Positions 37,231 to 44,959 of a stretch of DNA of 64,000 nucleotides are shown here, one piece after another. The notes under the pieces are model-generated. The model did no database searches. It was not told where the DNA came from and saw nothing but the letters and a program-made list of their open reading frames with translations. Source of the stretch: Glycomyces albidus (GTDB taxonomy: Bacteria; Actinomycetota; Actinomycetes; Mycobacteriales; Micromonosporaceae); assembly GCF_009451885.1 (NCBI RefSeq), contig NZ_WIAO01000002.1:62001-126000 (forward strand). The letters run 5' to 3'. Both the position numbers and the translations under genes were made by a program. Each line of letters starts with the position of its first letter. Positions within the stretch are counted from its first letter, which is position 1.

Positions 37231-37281
37231 GGCGAATACGGCGACGGCCGCCTCAGCGGAGCGAGGCGGCCGTGCGGGAGG

Positions 37282-38190
37282 TCAGAGCCCCAGCCGGGCG
37301 AGGTCCAGGCGTCCGAAGCGGTTGCGCCACTGCACGTCCGCCTTGAGCCCGGCCAGGACCGACCGCTGGAGCGTGTTGTCCTGCGGCAGCTCCGCGACCG
37401 GGGTGTCCTCGGGCCGGCCGAACACGAAGCGCCACAGGTCGGAGCGGTTCCCGGCCGGGTCGCCCTCGCCTTCGAGCGTGAACAGCGCCGCGAAGCCGGG
37501 GATGTTCGACTTCTCCGGGAGCCAGTCCCGAAGCTGCGGGTCGAGCAGCCACGAGTCGCACACGAACACCAGGTCCTCGGGCCCGGCGTACCGCTCGGGG
37601 AACACCGCGGGCAGGAACTCCAGGGCCCATTCGACCGAGTCGCGGACGGCGTCGAGCGTGAGCGGCCCGCCCTCGCCGCGGATGTGCAGCCCCGCGAACG
37701 GCTTCGGGTCGGGGCCCTCGACGCAGAACTGGAGCCGGCCGAGCTGGTACAGCGCGCCGCGCACGTGCCCGGTGAACCAGTGGGCGACGTCGAGCCCGGC
37801 CCGGCCGTAGATCCGGCGGTTGAGCCGCAGCTTCTCGCCGACATCGCCGAGGACCCGCCGCGACAGGTCCTCGTCGACGCCGCGGTCGGTGTGGAACGCG
37901 AGCATGTCCGGGACGGCCGCGAGGATCGGGAAGAGGCCCACGAGCGGGTGGTCGGCGGGCGGCTTGGGCCAGGAGAGCCACTTCTTGCCGCCCATGTCGG
38001 CGGCGATGCTCTGGTAGAGCCGGTCGGCCAGCTCGCGCGCGGCATCGTCGAGGGCGCCGAGGGCGCGCACCGCGTCGGCGGCGTCCTCGGGATCGGCGCC
38101 GCACCAGTCGAGCAGGAGCTCGCGGACGGCGGCGGCGTCGGGGCCGGGGTAGGGCCGCACGGCGCCTGCCTGGGGAAGGTCCTGGGTCAT
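37282..38190 (-). CDS. Acyltransferase-like protein (two-domain NAT_N/GNAT_C type)
   Basis: A 302-residue soluble protein. Its layout, with an N-terminal helical domain (to about 130) and a C-terminal alpha/beta domain containing LHIRGEGGPLTLDAVRDSVEWALEFL, WLLDPQLRDWLPEKSNIPGF and GDPAGNRSDLWRFVFG, matches the actinobacterial family annotated as acyltransferase-domain proteins with a GNAT-like C-terminus. Donor and acceptor are unknown, and the family assignment comes from recall of these motifs. ATG 38190 has AGGAG six bases upstream. It is convergent with the cupin gene. Confidence 0.65.
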   Translation of the reverse strand: MTQDLPQAGAVRPYPGPDAAAVRELLLDWCGADPEDAADAVRALGALDDAARELADRLYQSIAADMGGKKWLSWPKPPADHPLVGLFPILAAVPDMLAFHTDRGVDEDLSRRVLGDVGEKLRLNRRIYGRAGLDVAHWFTGHVRGALYQLGRLQFCVEGPDPKPFAGLHIRGEGGPLTLDAVRDSVEWALEFLPAVFPERYAGPEDLVFVCDSWLLDPQLRDWLPEKSNIPGFAALFTLEGEGDPAGNRSDLWRFVFGRPEDTPVAELPQDNTLQRSVLAGLKADVQWRNRFGRLDLARLGL

Positions 38191-38280
38191 TCGATCTCCT
38201 GGTGATGGCCCCTTCAACGGGGGCTCGGGGCACGCGGCCCAAGTCTTACACGGCGTCCGTCCTCGCTTACAATGCCTTCC

Positions 38281-39501
38281 GTGCGAACCGCGTACAAATG
38301 CCGGTTGTATCCCGACCCCGATCAGCAGGCGATGCTCTCCCGCACATTCGGGTGCGTCCGCTTGGTCTGGAACAAGGCGCTTGCTGAGCGAAATCGCACT
38401 TGGGAGGCGGAAGGAAAGCAGACCACCTATGGTGAGGCCAGTGCGGCCTTGACGAGGTGGAAGCGGACCCAGGATTTCGCATTTCTGAAAGAAGTGCCGA
38501 GTGTGCCGCTTCAGCAGGCGCTTCGGCATCAGCAAGCCGCATTCGCCAACTTCTTCTCCGGGCGGGCCGAGCGCCCGCGGTTCAAGAGCCGATCCGGCCG
38601 CCAGACCGCGCACTTCGCGCGTTCAGCGTTTCGCCTGAACAACGGAGAGCTCGGCCTGGCGCGGATCGTTTCGCCGCTTAAGTTCGTGTGGTCCTTTGAA
38701 GGTGTCGATCTCGCTTCGCTTGAGCCGTCGATGGTCGTCGTCTCCCGTGACCCGGACGGCCGCTGGTTCGTGACCTTCGCCGCCGACACCGCGGACCCCG
38801 ACCCCGAGCCGGCGATCGGCCGGAGTGTCGGCATCGATCTGGGTGTCAAGGACTTCGCCGTCACCAGCGACGGCCAGCGCATCACCGGCCCGCGCCATCT
38901 GGATCGCAAAGCCCGCAATCTCGCCCGCTACCAGCGGCGCATGGCCCGCTGCCAGAAGGGCTCGGCCAACCGCATCAAGGCGAAGGCCAAGGTCGCCCGC
39001 GCCCACCGCAAGATCCGCAATGCACGCGCCGACTTCCTCCATAAGACAAGCACCCGCATCGTCCGCGATAACGATCTCATCGCCATCGAGGACCTCGCGG
39101 TGGCGAACATGGTGAAGAACCGCAGGCTGGCGAAGCGGATCAGCGACGCTGCCTGGGGCGAGTTCCGGCGCATGATCGAGTACAAGGCTGAACGGGCCGG
39201 ACGGACCCTCGCCGTGGTCGACCGCTGGTATCCGTCCTCCAAGACCTGCTCGCACTGCGGGCACCTGCTCGACAGACTCGACCTGTCGACCCGGGCATGG
39301 AGATGCCCGACCTGCCGCACCTGGCACGACCGGGATATCAACGCGGCCAAGAACATCCTTGCGGCTGGTCGAGTCGCAGCCGGGCAACCGCCCGGCGAGG
39401 CCTGCGGAGCCGATGTCAGACGGCAAGGGTCCTCCCTTCCGCAATCGGCGATGAAACAGGAACCACCCCGGGCGCGAGCCCAGGGAGTTCCCGCTCATTG
39501 A
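38281..39501 (+). CDS. tnpB: TnpB RNA-guided nuclease (IS605 OrfB family)
   Basis: A 406-residue nuclease with an N-terminal VRTAYKCRLYPDPDQQ typical of TnpB. All RuvC parts are present: Asp186 in SVGIDLGVKDFAV, Glu270 in LIAIEDLAVANM and the last acid in HDRDINAAKNIL (Asp350/352). The zinc ribbon uses Cys323, Cys326, Cys342 and Cys345. It should cut DNA next to a target-adjacent motif using an omega RNA from its own 3' end. GTG 38281 is chosen because TACAAT ends seven bases upstream; ATG 38272 would overlap that box. Confidence 0.92.
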   Translation: MRTAYKCRLYPDPDQQAMLSRTFGCVRLVWNKALAERNRTWEAEGKQTTYGEASAALTRWKRTQDFAFLKEVPSVPLQQALRHQQAAFANFFSGRAERPRFKSRSGRQTAHFARSAFRLNNGELGLARIVSPLKFVWSFEGVDLASLEPSMVVVSRDPDGRWFVTFAADTADPDPEPAIGRSVGIDLGVKDFAVTSDGQRITGPRHLDRKARNLARYQRRMARCQKGSANRIKAKAKVARAHRKIRNARADFLHKTSTRIVRDNDLIAIEDLAVANMVKNRRLAKRISDAAWGEFRRMIEYKAERAGRTLAVVDRWYPSSKTCSHCGHLLDRLDLSTRAWRCPTCRTWHDRDINAAKNILAAGRVAAGQPPGEACGADVRRQGSSLPQSAMKQEPPRARAQGVPAH

Positions 39502-39520
39502 GCGGGGATGGAAGTCAAGT
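39380..39520 (+). ncRNA. Predicted omega RNA (reRNA) scaffold at the tnpB 3' end
   Basis: TnpB guide RNAs are made from the 3' part of tnpB and the element's right end. Here the C-terminal codons after the zinc ribbon lead into the right-end hairpin at 39490-39506, which includes the stop codon. The guide would be the bases just beyond the element end near 39520. Limits are approximate and rest on analogy to studied TnpB systems. Confidence 0.35.
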
Positions 39521-39575
39521 CACCACGGGAGGCCCCCCGGGGGCAACATCGGGTCGGTCACCATACTCTGGGGCG

Positions 39576-39926
39576 ATGCGGTCTGGTGCGGTGCGACGCC
39601 TGCTGACGCCCCCATGGATCGTCCTCCACTGCTTCGCCGTGGTGCTGACGATCGGCTTCGGCCTGCTCGGGTGGTGGCAGCTCACCCGCGCCCAGGGCGG
39701 CAACGCCATCAGCTGGGGATACGCCCTCGAGTGGCCGCTGTTCGCGGTCTTCACGGTGGCGCTGTGGATCCGGCAGATGCGCCTGGAGCTGCGCAAGGAC
39801 CGCCCCGAAGGCGAGGCGCCGCGCCGCGGCCGCCCCGAGCCGCCCCCGATGACCTCCCCGTTCGAGGAGTCGATCCTGCGGGCGCGCCGGTCACCGTCCG
39901 ATTCCTCCCAGGGGAGCCACGCATGA
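39576..39926 (+). CDS. Small two-helix membrane protein
   Basis: A 116-residue protein with two membrane helices (WIVLHCFAVVLTIGFGLLGWW and WPLFAVFTVALWIRQM) and a basic Pro-rich tail. The segment GLLGWWQLTRAQGGN resembles the first helix of SURF1-like proteins, but the rest of SURF1 is missing. ATG 39576 has TACTCT ending six bases upstream and no ribosome site, suggesting a leaderless message. The next gene overlaps as ATGA. This pair occurs in many actinobacteria without assigned function. Confidence 0.72.
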   Translation: MRSGAVRRLLTPPWIVLHCFAVVLTIGFGLLGWWQLTRAQGGNAISWGYALEWPLFAVFTVALWIRQMRLELRKDRPEGEAPRRGRPEPPPMTSPFEESILRARRSPSDSSQGSHA

Positions 39927-40267
39927 ACGCCGCCCTGAAACGCTTCCGCATCGTCGCCTGGATCGTCGGCACGTTCCTCATCGCCCTCATGTTCGTCGCC
40001 ATGCCGCTCAAGTACTTCGGCGGCGACGACACGCTCGTGACGGTGATCAGCCCGATCCACGGCCTGTGCTACATGGTCTACCTGGTGCTCGGCTTCCACC
40101 TGGCCCAGCAGGCCGGCTGGAGGTTCTGGCCCCAGACCGTCGGGCTCCTGCTCGGCGGGACCGTCCCGGTCGCCTCGTTCTTCGTGGAGCGCTGGGCGCA
40201 CCGCCGCATCCTCGAGGAGCACCCGCAGGCCGCCGACCCGAAGGTCCGCACCGAAGAGCCCGTCTAG
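39923..40267 (+). CDS. DUF3817 family membrane protein
   Basis: A 114-residue protein with three membrane helices. The core MPLKYFGGDDTLVTVISPIHGLCYMVYLVLGF contains the conserved HG pair of the DUF3817 family (YdzA-like). Function unknown. Translation is coupled to the preceding gene through ATGA. Two hairpins follow. Confidence 0.82.
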   Translation: MNAALKRFRIVAWIVGTFLIALMFVAMPLKYFGGDDTLVTVISPIHGLCYMVYLVLGFHLAQQAGWRFWPQTVGLLLGGTVPVASFFVERWAHRRILEEHPQAADPKVRTEEPV

Positions 40268-40277
40268 GAACGGCGAG

Positions 40278-40302
40278 GGGCCCGACGGCAGCCGCCGGGC
40301 CC
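40278..40302. terminator. GC-rich hairpin between convergent genes
   Basis: GGGCCCGACGG (40278-40288) pairs with CCGCCGGGCCC (40292-40302) with one mismatch and a 3-base loop, just after the DUF3817 stop. Confidence 0.65.
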
Positions 40303-40306
40303 GCAC

Positions 40307-40329
40307 TCGAGTCTGCTCTCAAGACTCGA
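40307..40329. terminator. Second hairpin abutting the L,D-transpeptidase stop
   Basis: TCGAGTCT (40307-40314) pairs perfectly with AGACTCGA (40322-40329) around a 7-base loop. It touches the TAA stop of the minus-strand gene at 40330-40332 and probably ends its transcript. Confidence 0.65.
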
Positions 40330-41538
40330 TTACGCCTCGAGGTACGACCCGGCCTTGAACGTCTCCCAGTCCAGCGACCAGGCGGTGAAGCCGTCGCCCT
40401 GCGGGACGTCGACGCCGGTGTTCATGACGACGACCGGGTCGCCCCAGCGCACGAAGTTGTAGATCCACTCGCCCATCTCGTCGGAGACGTTGATGCAGCC
40501 GTGGGACCCGTTCTCCCGGCCGAGGCGGTCGGCCGCCCACGGGGCGCCGTGGATGAACTGCCCGGAGAACGTCAGGCGCATCGCCCATTTGACGTCGGTC
40601 TCGTAGTCGTAGAGGTCGGAGACGAACGTCGACTCCTCCTCGCGGCTCATGATCGTCATGGTGCCGGAGAAGGACCGGGCGTCGTTCCCGTCGATCGGCT
40701 CGTCGGAGCCCAGCGAGATCGGGATGGTCTGGACGACGGTGCCGTCCAGGTAGGCCCGCATCTGCTTGGTGTCGTTGTCGGCCTCCAGGAGCCGCGCCTC
40801 GGAGTCGATGGCGAAGGACGTCTCCTGGTCGTACTCGCCGTACCGGCCGTCGCCGAGGTCGAGGCCGCCGAGGCCGAGCCGGACGGTGACCTTCGTGTTC
40901 GGCTGCCAGTACTCCATCGGCCGGTATTCGAGCGCGCGGCCGGTGATCCAGTGCCACGAGCCCTCCTGCGCCGGCTCGGAGGTGACGAACAGCCGCCGCT
41001 CGACCGAGGCGCGCAGGTCCTCGGGGATCTCGTAGTCGGTGAAGCGGAACGCGAGGATCGCGCCGACCCCGACCGTGGAGTCCTGCCCGGGCAGGTAGTT
41101 CTCGATGCTCACCCGGTTCCCGGGCGAGGCGATGACGGTGAACGTCGAGGTCGCGGTGGCGGTGATGCCCGCCTCGTCGACGGCGGTGACCGTGGCCGTG
41201 TACGTGCCCTCCCATTCGAGGGGGCTGGCGGGGACCCAGGTGGTCCCGTCCGGGTGCATTGCGCCCTCGACGGCGGCGCCGGAGGCGTCGGTCAGCGTGA
41301 ACTCCTGAAACTCGCCGCTTTCGACGGTCCAGGCGATCTCGGTGGCCGCGGTCGCGTCGGCGGCGCCGTCGGCGGGGGTGATCGTCACTTTGGCGGCGCT
41401 CTGGGGCGCCTCGGAGGAGGCGCCCTCCGAGATTGTCCCGCTCTCGTCGCTGCAGGCCGCGGCCAGGCCGAGGGCGGCCGCCGAGCCGGCGGCGGCGAGG
41501 GCGCCGCGGCGGGTCAGAGAGGATCGTCCGAAGGTCAT
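40330..41538 (-). CDS. L,D-transpeptidase lipoprotein (LdtMt2-like)
   Basis: Cell-wall cross-linking enzyme of 402 residues that forms 3-3 peptide bridges and is insensitive to most penicillins. The N-terminus has RRGALAAAGSAAALGLAAAC, with a twin-arginine pair and a lipobox Cys, so it is lipid-anchored outside the membrane. Two Ig-like domains (about 50-250) precede the catalytic YkuD domain, with FIHGAPWA and the nucleophile Cys348 in SHGCINVSDEMGEW. ATG 41538 is used. It lies near another peptidoglycan-related gene and the mur cluster. Confidence 0.93.
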   Translation of the reverse strand: MTFGRSSLTRRGALAAAGSAAALGLAAACSDESGTISEGASSEAPQSAAKVTITPADGAADATAATEIAWTVESGEFQEFTLTDASGAAVEGAMHPDGTTWVPASPLEWEGTYTATVTAVDEAGITATATSTFTVIASPGNRVSIENYLPGQDSTVGVGAILAFRFTDYEIPEDLRASVERRLFVTSEPAQEGSWHWITGRALEYRPMEYWQPNTKVTVRLGLGGLDLGDGRYGEYDQETSFAIDSEARLLEADNDTKQMRAYLDGTVVQTIPISLGSDEPIDGNDARSFSGTMTIMSREEESTFVSDLYDYETDVKWAMRLTFSGQFIHGAPWAADRLGRENGSHGCINVSDEMGEWIYNFVRWGDPVVVMNTGVDVPQGDGFTAWSLDWETFKAGSYLEA

Positions 41539-41614
41539 TGCCCCACGGTACACACGCGAGGCGAGCGCGTGTCCCCAGTGAACCTGTGAATTGCACGGCC
41601 CAAACGGGAACGCG

Positions 41615-42628
41615 TCAGCGCATGCTCAGGTGCACGTGGTTGGTGTGGTCGGAGGAGGGGTCGCCGTAGGCGCCGGAGTAGGACTTCCAGCCGCTCCCGG
41701 GGAACCAGATCTGGCGGTACCAGATGATGTACTGCACGCCGAGCGCGTCGGAGTTCTCGATGAGCCAGCCGGCGAGGTTCTGCCCGTAGTCGTAGTCCTC
41801 GCCGCCGGCGTCGCCGCCGAAGCCGCCCGGTTCGGAGGAGAAGTCGCAGGCCCGGCCCTTGGGGTGCTCACCGGAGCCGGAGGGGCGGTAGCAGGCGACG
41901 TACCGGGTGAACCCGGCGATCTGGGCCTGTTCGAGCGCGTGCAGGGTCCGCGGGGTGAGGCAGCCGCCGGTGGTCGGGTCGTCCTCGGTGCAGCCGCCGC
42001 CGTCGCCTTCGAACGGTTCGGCGGCGGGGGCGTCGGAGACGGTCGGGCCGTCGGCGGCGTCGCCGCCGGCGGCCGCGAGTTCGCGGGCGGCCTCGTCGCG
42101 GGCGGCCTCCATGTCCTCGGCGACCTCGGCCTGCTCGGCGATGTTGTCGTCGAGGGTCTGCTGCAGGGCCTGGATCTCCTGGAGGCGGGTGATGAGCTCG
42201 TTGAGCCGGTCGGCGCGGGACTCGCCGAGGAACTGGAGCATCTCCATGGCTGCGATGGCGTCCTGCGGGTCGCCGGAGGCGAGGAGCGCGGCGGTCGACT
42301 GGTAGTCGGAGGTGGTGGAGGCGACGTACGCGTAGTCCTCGAGCTCGGCCTGGAGCGCGGCCTGCTCCTCGGTGGAGGCGGCGAGCTCCGCGGCGAGGTC
42401 CTCTTCCTGCTGCTCGAGGGAGGCGAGCTCGTCCCTGGCGTTGAGGTAGTCCTCGATGGCCTGGCTGAGCTCCGCCGAGGCGCCCTCCGACTCCTCCTGC
42501 GCGTTCGACTGCGAGGCGGGCGACACCAGGAGCACCACGGCCGCGACGGCGACGACGGGGAAGGTGAGGAGTCGCTTCGCCCCGCGGAAGGGGCGGGCGG
42601 CGCGCCTGGCGATGGTTCCGGCGTTCAA
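41615..42628 (-). CDS. Secreted coiled-coil protein with M15-like C-terminal domain
   Basis: About 337 residues. A signal peptide (LLTFPVVAVAAVVLLVSPASQSNAQ) is followed by a long coiled coil (about 45-190) like that of CwlO/RipA-type hydrolases, then a linker and a C-terminal domain with four Cys. That domain has EHPKGRACDFSS and, at the very end, DHTNHVHLSMR, which resemble the HxxGxAxD and HxH zinc ligands of M15 DD-peptidases. It is thus a candidate peptidoglycan peptidase or regulator. The start appears to be TTG 42628, with AAGGA about 10 bases upstream. The 237-nt region to marR holds a hairpin near 42730-42755 and the marR promoter. Confidence 0.72.
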   Translation of the reverse strand: MNAGTIARRAARPFRGAKRLLTFPVVAVAAVVLLVSPASQSNAQEESEGASAELSQAIEDYLNARDELASLEQQEEDLAAELAASTEEQAALQAELEDYAYVASTTSDYQSTAALLASGDPQDAIAAMEMLQFLGESRADRLNELITRLQEIQALQQTLDDNIAEQAEVAEDMEAARDEAARELAAAGGDAADGPTVSDAPAAEPFEGDGGGCTEDDPTTGGCLTPRTLHALEQAQIAGFTRYVACYRPSGSGEHPKGRACDFSSEPGGFGGDAGGEDYDYGQNLAGWLIENSDALGVQYIIWYRQIWFPGSGWKSYSGAYGDPSSDHTNHVHLSMR

Positions 42629-42802
42629 GGCTTGCGGTCCTTCGGTTGCTCGGGGCCGAACGGGGGAGGTGGTCGGGCCCCAGCCTAGAACGGGAGGATT
42701 CTTCGATCCGAACCGGGCCAGTGGGCATAACCCCTGGTGGTCGCGAGACGACCAGGGTGTGGCGTCGCCGACTCGAGGACCGTAAGACCCCTCACCCGCT
42801 GA

Positions 42803-42823
42803 TAGGATTGTTCGATATTGAAC
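42803..42823 (+). promoter_or_regulatory. marR promoter with inverted repeat
   Basis: TAGGAT (42803-42808) is a plausible -10 box. Just downstream GTTC (42810-42813) and GAAC (42820-42823) form an inverted repeat over the expected start point, as in autorepressed MarR genes. Confidence 0.4.
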
Positions 42824-42865
42824 CAGCCGTCCCGGCTGGTCCGCACGCGACGAGAGGAGGAACCG

Positions 42866-43366
42866 ATGGGCGCGGGCGACTTCGAGAGCCGCTGGCTCCG
42901 ACCCGACGTGAACGCCGTCTGGACGCGGTTCCTCCAGGTCACGCACCGCCTGGAGCACCACATCGACCGGCGCCTCCAGGGCAACCACGGGATCACGCAC
43001 ACCCAGTACGAGATCCTCGTGCGCCTCGCCGACGGCGAGGAGCAGGCCATGCGCATGAGCGAGCTCGCCGATCAGATCGTGACCGCCAAGAGCGCCGTCA
43101 CCTACCAGGTCAACAAGCTCTCCGAGATGGGCCTGGTCGAGCGGCACAAGTGCGAGTGGGACAACCGCGGGACCTGGGTCAAGCTGACCCCGGCCGGGCT
43201 CGAGCGCCTCGAGCAGGCCGCGCCGTGCATCCTCTCCCTGGTCCGCGAGCTGTTCCTCGACGACCTCAACTGCGACCAGGCCGCCGAGCTCGACAAGCTC
43301 CTGGGCACCTGGTCGGACAACCTCGACGCGCACGACCGCAACCCGGTCGACCACCCCGAGCACTGA
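42866..43366 (+). CDS. MarR-family transcriptional regulator
   Basis: A 166-residue winged-helix regulator. It has a dimerisation helix (WTRFLQVTHRLEHHIDRRLQGNHGITHTQYEIL), the recognition region MRMSELADQIVTAKSAVTYQVNKLSEMGLVER, a wing (EWDNRGTWVKLTPAGLERL) and a C-terminal helix. Ligand unknown. GAGAGGAGG precedes ATG 42866, an unusually strong ribosome site. It lies between the secreted M15-like gene and murE; an inverted repeat in its own promoter suggests autoregulation. Confidence 0.9.
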   Translation: MGAGDFESRWLRPDVNAVWTRFLQVTHRLEHHIDRRLQGNHGITHTQYEILVRLADGEEQAMRMSELADQIVTAKSAVTYQVNKLSEMGLVERHKCEWDNRGTWVKLTPAGLERLEQAAPCILSLVRELFLDDLNCDQAAELDKLLGTWSDNLDAHDRNPVDHPEH

Positions 43367-43422
43367 CCCCACCCCTCCGGTGTACGGCCTGCGGACCGTC
43401 GGTGCCGGTGTAGGGTCAGGCC

Positions 43423-44922
43423 GTGCCGACCTTTCCACGTCCCCACCAGACCGTCCCGTACCGAATCGACGGCCTCGCCGACCTCCTGCCCGGGGCCGGG
43501 GACCTGGACCTCGCGGTCACCGGCGTCAGCCTCGCCGCCGGCGCGGTCGAGCCGGGCGACCTCTTCGCGGCCCTGCCCGGGGCCCGCCGCCACGGCGCCG
43601 AGTTCGCCGCCCAGGCCGCCGAGCGCGGCGCGGTCGCGGTCCTCACCGACGCCCGCGGCGCGGAGCTGGTGAACGGGCTCCTGCCGGTCCTCGTCGCCGC
43701 GGACCCGCGCACGCTGACGGGCGAGATCGCCGCCCGCGTCTGGGGCCGGCCGGCCGAACGGCTCAACCTCATCGGCATCACCGGCACCAACGGCAAGACC
43801 TCCACCGCGTACCTTGTCGAGGCCGGCCTCGCCCACGCCGGGCGCACCACCGGCATCATCGGCACGGTCGAGACCCGCATCGCCGGGGACCGCATCGACT
43901 CCGAGCGCACCACCCCCGAGGCCCCGGAGCTCCAGGCGCTCCTGGCGACCGCCCTCGAACGCGGCGTCACCGACGTGGTCATGGAGGTCTCCAGCCACGC
44001 GCTCGTGCTCGGCCGCGTCGAAGGCTGCCGGTTCAAGGCCGCCGGGTTCACCATGTTCGGCACCGACCACCTCGACTTCCACGCCGACCTCGACGACTAC
44101 TTCGCCGCGAAGGCCCGCCTCTTCGACGGCCGCGCCGAGGTCGAGGTGCTCAACGCCGACGACGCGCGCGTCGCGACCCTCGCCGACGGCGCGAGCCGCA
44201 CCTTCTCGCTCAAGGACCCGGCCGCGGACTACTACGCCCGCGACATCGCCGGCGACGGCTTCACCCAGACGTTCCACCTCGCCGGCCCCCACGGCAAGGG
44301 CGAAGGCCGCGTGAACATGCCCGGGCGCCACAACGTCGCCAACGCCGTCCTCGCCGTCGCTCTCCTCGAGGCCGTCGGCGTCGACACCGACACCGCGCTC
44401 GCCGGCGTCGCCTCCTGCACCGGCGTGCCCGGCCGCATGGAGCTCGTCTCCGGCGACGCGGCCGTGCGCGGCGTCGTCGACTACGCGCACAAGCCCGAGG
44501 CGATCACCGCCGTGATCGAAGCGCTCCGCGAGTCCACCCCCGGGCGGGTCATCGCGGTCCTCGGCGCCGGAGGCGACCGCGACCGGTCCAAGCGCCCGCT
44601 CATGGGCGCGGCCGCGGCCGCGGCCGACCTGGTCATCGTCACCGACGACAACCCGCGCACCGAGGACCCGGCGCGCATCCGGGACGAGGTGGCCGCCGCC
44701 GTCCAGGGCACGCCCTGCCGTAATATTCCCGGGCGGGAAGCCGCCGTCCGCGAGGCCGCCGCCCTGGCCGAGCCAGGCGACGCCGTCGCCCTCCTCGGCA
44801 AGGGGCACGAGACGTACACCGAGACCGCCGACGGCCCGGTGGCGAGCGACGACCGCCTGCTCCTGGCCCGCGCGCTCCGGGACGCGGGGTGGGTGAAACC
44901 GGCACCGCACGCTGAAGCGTGA
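43423..44922 (+). CDS. murE: UDP-N-acetylmuramoyl-tripeptide synthetase (meso-DAP adding)
   Basis: Adds the third stem-peptide residue to UDP-MurNAc-L-Ala-D-Glu in the cytosol. The 499-residue ligase has the P-loop IGITGTNGKTSTAYLVEA, TTPEAPELQALL, DVVMEVSSHALVLGRV, the Mg region FGTDHLDFHADLDDYFAAKARLF and TDDNPRTEDP, where DNPR is the meso-diaminopimelate selectivity motif. GTG 43423 has TAGGGT ending six bases upstream, so a leaderless transcript probably starts here. It is the first wall gene in this cluster; mraZ, rsmH, ftsL and ftsI are not upstream. Confidence 0.97.
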   Translation: MPTFPRPHQTVPYRIDGLADLLPGAGDLDLAVTGVSLAAGAVEPGDLFAALPGARRHGAEFAAQAAERGAVAVLTDARGAELVNGLLPVLVAADPRTLTGEIAARVWGRPAERLNLIGITGTNGKTSTAYLVEAGLAHAGRTTGIIGTVETRIAGDRIDSERTTPEAPELQALLATALERGVTDVVMEVSSHALVLGRVEGCRFKAAGFTMFGTDHLDFHADLDDYFAAKARLFDGRAEVEVLNADDARVATLADGASRTFSLKDPAADYYARDIAGDGFTQTFHLAGPHGKGEGRVNMPGRHNVANAVLAVALLEAVGVDTDTALAGVASCTGVPGRMELVSGDAAVRGVVDYAHKPEAITAVIEALRESTPGRVIAVLGAGGDRDRSKRPLMGAAAAAADLVIVTDDNPRTEDPARIRDEVAAAVQGTPCRNIPGREAAVREAAALAEPGDAVALLGKGHETYTETADGPVASDDRLLLARALRDAGWVKPAPHAEA

Positions 44923-44959
44923 TAGTTCGACAAGCACAACAGCAGGAGGAGTCCGCCGC

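Larger units (their letters stand above)
38268..39520 (+). mobile_element. Solitary tnpB element (IS200/IS605-related, no tnpA)
   Basis: The element consists of tnpB with its own -10 box (TACAAT, 38268-38273) and a right-end hairpin, CCCGCTC (39490-39496) with GAGCGGG (39500-39506), followed by GATGGAAGTCAAGT, resembling right ends of IS1341-type elements. No Y1 transposase gene is adjacent. The left end cannot be fixed; the ends given are approximate. Confidence 0.6.

Noticed and set aside
39893-39920. SURF1 assembly factor
   Set aside because: The gene at 39576-39926 resembles SURF1 only in its first helix; it is far too short and lacks the rest of the family motifs.
42629-42800. ydaO-type (c-di-AMP) riboswitch upstream of the secreted M15-like gene
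   Set aside because: Such riboswitches often precede wall hydrolases in actinobacteria, but the conserved pseudosymmetric core could not be found; only an imperfect hairpin at 42730-42755 is present.
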